64,000 bases of DNA from HLUCCA09 sp965277275 (GTDB lineage Bacteria > Pseudomonadota > Alphaproteobacteria > Rhodobacterales > Rhodobacteraceae). Of the stretch, positions 61,133 to 64,000 are shown piece by piece. The notes under the pieces were generated by a model. The model saw only the letters and a list, made by a program, of their open reading frames with translations. It was not told the DNA's origin and made no database searches. Each line of letters opens with the position of its first letter. Position 1 is the first letter of the stretch. A program made the translations under genes and the position numbers. The stretch lies in NCBI GenBank assembly GCA_965277275.1, contig CBDICG010000002.1:1178001-1242000 (forward strand). Direction: 5' to 3'.

Positions 61133-61939
61133 ATGCAGCCGCAATCCCTTGCCGAACCCCGATCCGCACCTCCGCCGCCCAGCCGCGCGCCGGTCTTGCG
61201 GATGGAGAGCGTTGACAAGGTTTTTGGCGGGGACGTGGTTGCCCTGAGGGGGATGCAGCTCGACGTGCGGGAGGGGGATTTCATCTCGCTCCTGGGGCCT
61301 TCGGGATGTGGCAAGTCGACCGCTCTGCGGCTGATCGCGGGCCTCATGCAGCCGACCGCGGGGCATATCGACTGGCGCGGAGCGCGCGAAAAGGGCGATC
61401 TGGGCGTCGTGTTCCAGGAACCCACGCTGATGCCATGGGCCACGGTGGCGCAGAACGTGTCGCTGCCGTTTCGATTGCGCGGCAAGTCGCAGGCTTCGAT
61501 TATGGCGGATGTGCGCGAAGTGCTGGACCTCGTCGGGCTCGGAAACTTCCTCGGCGCCTACCCACGCGAGCTTTCGGGGGGCATGAAGATGCGCGTGTCG
61601 ATCGCGCGGGCCATGGTGACCCATCCACGCCTGATCCTGATGGACGAACCCTTCGCCGCGCTCGACGAGATCACGCGTTTCAAGCTCAACAACGACCTTC
61701 TGCGCCTCAAGGAGAAGATCGGCAGCACCGTGATCTTCGTCACCCATTCCGTGTTCGAGAGCGTTTTCCTGTCTGACCGGATCATCGTGATGGCAGCGCG
61801 GCCCGGCCGCGTGATCCGGGAGCTGACCGTGAACGAACCCTATCCGCGGTCCGAGGCGTTCCGCACATCGTCGGATTATGCTGCGCATTGCCGGGCGGCC
61901 TCCGACGCGCTGCATGAAGCGATGGGGGATACGGAGTGA
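61133..61939 (+). CDS. ABC transporter ATP-binding protein (SsuB/ThiY-system type)
   Basis: A 268-residue ATPase. Walker A GPSGCGKSTALRLIAGL, Q-loop VFQEPTLMPWATV, signature LSGGMKMRVSIARAMV and Walker B LILMDEPFAALDE are intact. It belongs to the nitrate/sulfonate/taurine/HMP importer ATPases. The start chosen is ATG at 61133. It is separated from the binding protein gene by the hairpins and from the permease by 166 bases. Confidence 0.93.
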   Translation: MQPQSLAEPRSAPPPPSRAPVLRMESVDKVFGGDVVALRGMQLDVREGDFISLLGPSGCGKSTALRLIAGLMQPTAGHIDWRGAREKGDLGVVFQEPTLMPWATVAQNVSLPFRLRGKSQASIMADVREVLDLVGLGNFLGAYPRELSGGMKMRVSIARAMVTHPRLILMDEPFAALDEITRFKLNNDLLRLKEKIGSTVIFVTHSVFESVFLSDRIIVMAARPGRVIRELTVNEPYPRSEAFRTSSDYAAHCRAASDALHEAMGDTE

Positions 61940-61987
61940 TGGAGCGGGCGGGTACCAGACCTGGACGGGATGCGTGTGTTGCGGCGT

Positions 61988-62025
61988 GGGGTGCCTCCGG
62001 CGGGGATATTTCAGGCACAATGAAG
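61988..62025 (+). repeat. Dispersed Rhodobacterales intergenic repeat
   Basis: The element GGTGCCTCCGGCGGGGATAT continues TTCAGGCACAATGAAG within the gap between ATPase and permease genes. I recall this kind of GTGCCTCCGGCGGGGATATT...ATGAAG motif as common in Rhodobacterales intergenic regions. Only one copy is seen in this window, so repeat status rests on memory. The rest of the 61940-62105 gap holds no gene. Confidence 0.45.
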
Positions 62026-62105
62026 CGCGGGGGCAGTGCGGCGACTTCTGACAGGGTGCCGCGGGCGAGGGCGCAGGACGTGAGCGGAGCGGGAGAGATG
62101 CACGG

Positions 62106-62975
62106 ATGAGCCTTGCCGATGAACGCGGAGGGCGGGCCGAACTGGTGCCCCAACTGGATGCCGAAGAGGCGCGGCGGCTGCGGGCCCGGCGGATCAACGC
62201 GATCGCGCGGTGGATGCTTCCCGTTCTCGTGATGGTCTCGGCGCTCTGGCTTTGGGACCGGGTCGTGGCCTGGAACGAGATCCCGCACTACATTCTGCCG
62301 GGGCCGGACCGGGTCTGGGGCAGCCTGACCAACGATTTCGCGATGCTGATGGATGCGGCGTGGCTGACCTTTCGCATCACGGTGATGGCGCTGGCGCTGG
62401 CCGTTCTGGGAGGGGCGGGGCTGGCGATCCTCTTCAACCAGTCGAAGATGCTGGAGATGTCGTTCTATCCCTATGCCGTGATCCTGCAGGTCACGCCGGT
62501 GGTGGCGATTGCACCGCTCATTTTCATCTATGTCGACAGCAAGATTGCGGGGATGCTGCTGTGTGCCTGGCTTGTGGCGTTCTTTCCGGTGCTGTCGTCG
62601 ACGACGCTGGGGCTGAATTCAGTCGACCACAATCTGCGGGATCTCTTCCAGATCTATGGAGCGAGTCGGTGGCAGAAGCTGGTGATGCTGCAGCTGCCGT
62701 CGGCTTTGCCGTACTTCCTTGGCGGCCTGAAGATCGCCGGAGGGTTGTCACTCATCGGCGCCGTGGTGGCGGAGTTGGTGGCCGGAACGGGCGGGATCGG
62801 CTCGGGGCTCGCATTCCGGATCCAGGAGGCGGGGTACCGATTGAACATTGCGCGTATGTTCGCAGCGTTGTCGCTGGTGGCGGCGATGGGCGTGATGATC
62901 TTTGCCGTTCTCTCACTCTTTTCGCACATGCTGCTGCGCAAATGGCATGAGAGTGCCGTGCGGCGCGAGACATGA
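62106..62975 (+). CDS. ABC transporter permease (SsuC/NMT1-system type)
   Basis: A 289-residue inner-membrane permease of the binding-protein-dependent class. It has a hydrophobic N-terminal segment (MLPVLVMVSALWLWD) and several helices, with the EAA-like cytoplasmic loop near IYGASRWQKLVMLQLPSALP. It completes the importer with the 60042 and 61133 genes. The stop overlaps the codA start by four bases. Confidence 0.93.
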   Translation: MSLADERGGRAELVPQLDAEEARRLRARRINAIARWMLPVLVMVSALWLWDRVVAWNEIPHYILPGPDRVWGSLTNDFAMLMDAAWLTFRITVMALALAVLGGAGLAILFNQSKMLEMSFYPYAVILQVTPVVAIAPLIFIYVDSKIAGMLLCAWLVAFFPVLSSTTLGLNSVDHNLRDLFQIYGASRWQKLVMLQLPSALPYFLGGLKIAGGLSLIGAVVAELVAGTGGIGSGLAFRIQEAGYRLNIARMFAALSLVAAMGVMIFAVLSLFSHMLLRKWHESAVRRET

Positions 62976-64000
62976 AGGGGTTTCGCGCGCTCCCTGACGG
63001 CCCTGTCCGGCTGACGAACCTGCGGGTGCCGGCGTGCTTGCTGGGGCAGGACGGAGATCTGGTGCCGACATCTCTCTCGGTCGCGGAGGGGCGGATTGTC
63101 GAGAGCGGGGGCGCCGACGTCGACATGGGTGGCGCGATGGCGTTTCCGGCCTTCGTCGACATGCACACCCATCTCGACAAGGGGCACATCTGGGGGCGGG
63201 CACCAAACCCCGACGGAACGTTCATGGGCGCCCTGAACACGGTACGCGCCGATACGGTCGCGAACTGGTCTGCCGAAGACGTCCGGCGGCGGGCGGATTT
63301 CTCGTTGCGCTGTGCCTACGCGCACGGAACGCAGGCGATCCGGACCCATCTGGATTCGCGCCCTCCCCAGGATGACATCTCGTGGCCGGTCTTTCGCGAG
63401 CTGAGAGCCGACTGGGCTGGACGGATCGATTTGCAGGCGGCTTGCCTCATCGGGATCGACTCGTTTTCGCAGGATGGTGCTTTCGCGCACACGGCTGACG
63501 TGGTGGCGGCATCGGGCGGTGTGCTCGGGATGGTCACCTACCCCGTGCCGGGGCTCAAGGACGCGCTCAGGGCGTTCTTCCGCATGGCCGAGGCACGGGG
63601 GCTTTCGGCCGATTTTCATGTCGATGAGACGATGGACCCGACATCCGAGACCCTCCGCGCTATCGCCGAAGTTGTGCTTGAGGTCGGATTTGCAGCGCCC
63701 GTCGTCGTCGGGCATTGCTGCTCTCTCTCCGTGCAGGACGAAGCGCGAGCGCTCAACACGCTGGATCTGGTGGCGAAGGCGGGGATCAACGTGGTGTCGC
63801 TGCCAATGTGCAACCTCTATCTGCAGGACCGCGAGGACGGGCGCACGCCGCGCGGGCGCGGGATCACGCTGGTCCACGAGATGCGGGCGCGGGGGATCTC
63901 GGTGTCGTTCGCGTCGGACAACACGCGCGATCCGTTCTACGCCTACGGCGACATGGACATGATCGAGGTGATGCGTGAGGCGACGCGGATCGGACATCTG
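62972..64000 (+). CDS. codA: Cytosine deaminase-like amidohydrolase (3' end cut by window)
   Basis: Metal-dependent amidohydrolase that deaminates cytosine to uracil, or a related pyrimidine or isocytosine. The visible 343 codons include metal ligands FVDMHTHLDKGHIWG, the ligand/substrate-loop His in ADFHVDETMDP, VVVGHCCSLSVQD and the catalytic FASDNTRDPFYAYGDMDM, the usual CodA signature. ATG at 62972 overlaps the permease stop. Coupling to an importer suggests scavenging of the transported base. The C-terminus lies outside the window. Confidence 0.9.
   Translation, partial: MKGFRALPDGPVRLTNLRVPACLLGQDGDLVPTSLSVAEGRIVESGGADVDMGGAMAFPAFVDMHTHLDKGHIWGRAPNPDGTFMGALNTVRADTVANWSAEDVRRRADFSLRCAYAHGTQAIRTHLDSRPPQDDISWPVFRELRADWAGRIDLQAACLIGIDSFSQDGAFAHTADVVAASGGVLGMVTYPVPGLKDALRAFFRMAEARGLSADFHVDETMDPTSETLRAIAEVVLEVGFAAPVVVGHCCSLSVQDEARALNTLDLVAKAGINVVSLPMCNLYLQDREDGRTPRGRGITLVHEMRARGISVSFASDNTRDPFYAYGDMDMIEVMREATRIGHL

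Overview
The window is a gene-dense, high-GC chromosomal segment from an alphaproteobacterium, most probably a marine Rhodobacterales (Rhodobacteraceae/Roseobacter-type) species. The evidence is the gene content: a MipZ division ATPase instead of Min proteins, the kdsD-lptC-lptA-lptB-rpoN-hpf-ptsN series, a VPLPA-CTERM protein, a CIO-type cytochrome bd oxidase, a two-domain ALDH16, the mce-DUF1467 pair and a sulfide-oxidation operon with a SqrR/BigR-like operator. I recognise no tRNA, rRNA, CRISPR array, insertion sequence or prophage.

Layout. 1-6.2 kb: EttA (cut by the window edge), a hypothetical gene lacking a usable start codon, a Tat-exported DUF3500 protein, very small ORFs and hairpins, a broken VPLPA-CTERM gene and a secreted trypsin-like protease. 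6.3-11.4 kb: nadD, a tightly overlapping run (class II aldolase, DUF1810, SDR, sirtuin) and an M24 peptidase between two long non-coding gaps. 11.9-17.9 kb: RNase D, KdsD, the Lpt lipopolysaccharide export genes, sigma-54, the hibernation factor and PtsN. 17.9-28 kb: a surface-glycan block with a two-part sulfotransferase, three glycosyltransferases, GalE, GalU, KdsB, a CysQ-type PAP phosphatase and an ABC-2 permease. 28-39 kb: metabolic and housekeeping genes (ThDP enzyme, flavin reductase, hydratase, methylmalonyl-CoA epimerase, response regulator, DUF1501/DUF1800 pair, an unusually long AspRS, a GNAT).

39.2-45 kb: a sulfide/sulfane-sulfur operon (DUF2892, two half-size YeeE/YedE proteins, persulfide dioxygenase-like hydrolase, DUF442-SQR fusion) followed by a SulP transporter, headed by a promoter containing ATTC-N8-GAAT. 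45-50.8 kb: another glycosyltransferase, deoC, a micro-ORF, ALDH16 and a LysR regulator. 51-53.5 kb: cytochrome bd (cioAB). 53.5-60 kb: two lipoproteins, mipZ, a DegT aminotransferase, MnmH, two small membrane proteins and a RidA protein. 60-64 kb: an NMT1/THI5-like ABC importer ending in cytosine deaminase, which runs off the end.

How the parts work together. The envelope theme is strong: Kdo synthesis (kdsD, kdsB), LPS transport (lptCAB), UDP-sugar supply (galU, galE), glycosyltransferases and a sulfotransferase with a PAP-recycling enzyme suggest synthesis of a surface glycan that may be sulfated. The sulfur operon would take sulfide to sulfane sulfur and sulfite under a persulfide-sensing repressor, with an anion carrier next to it. 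The last operon pairs pyrimidine-like uptake with deamination. Start sites were chosen from ribosome-binding sites, four-base overlaps and family length.
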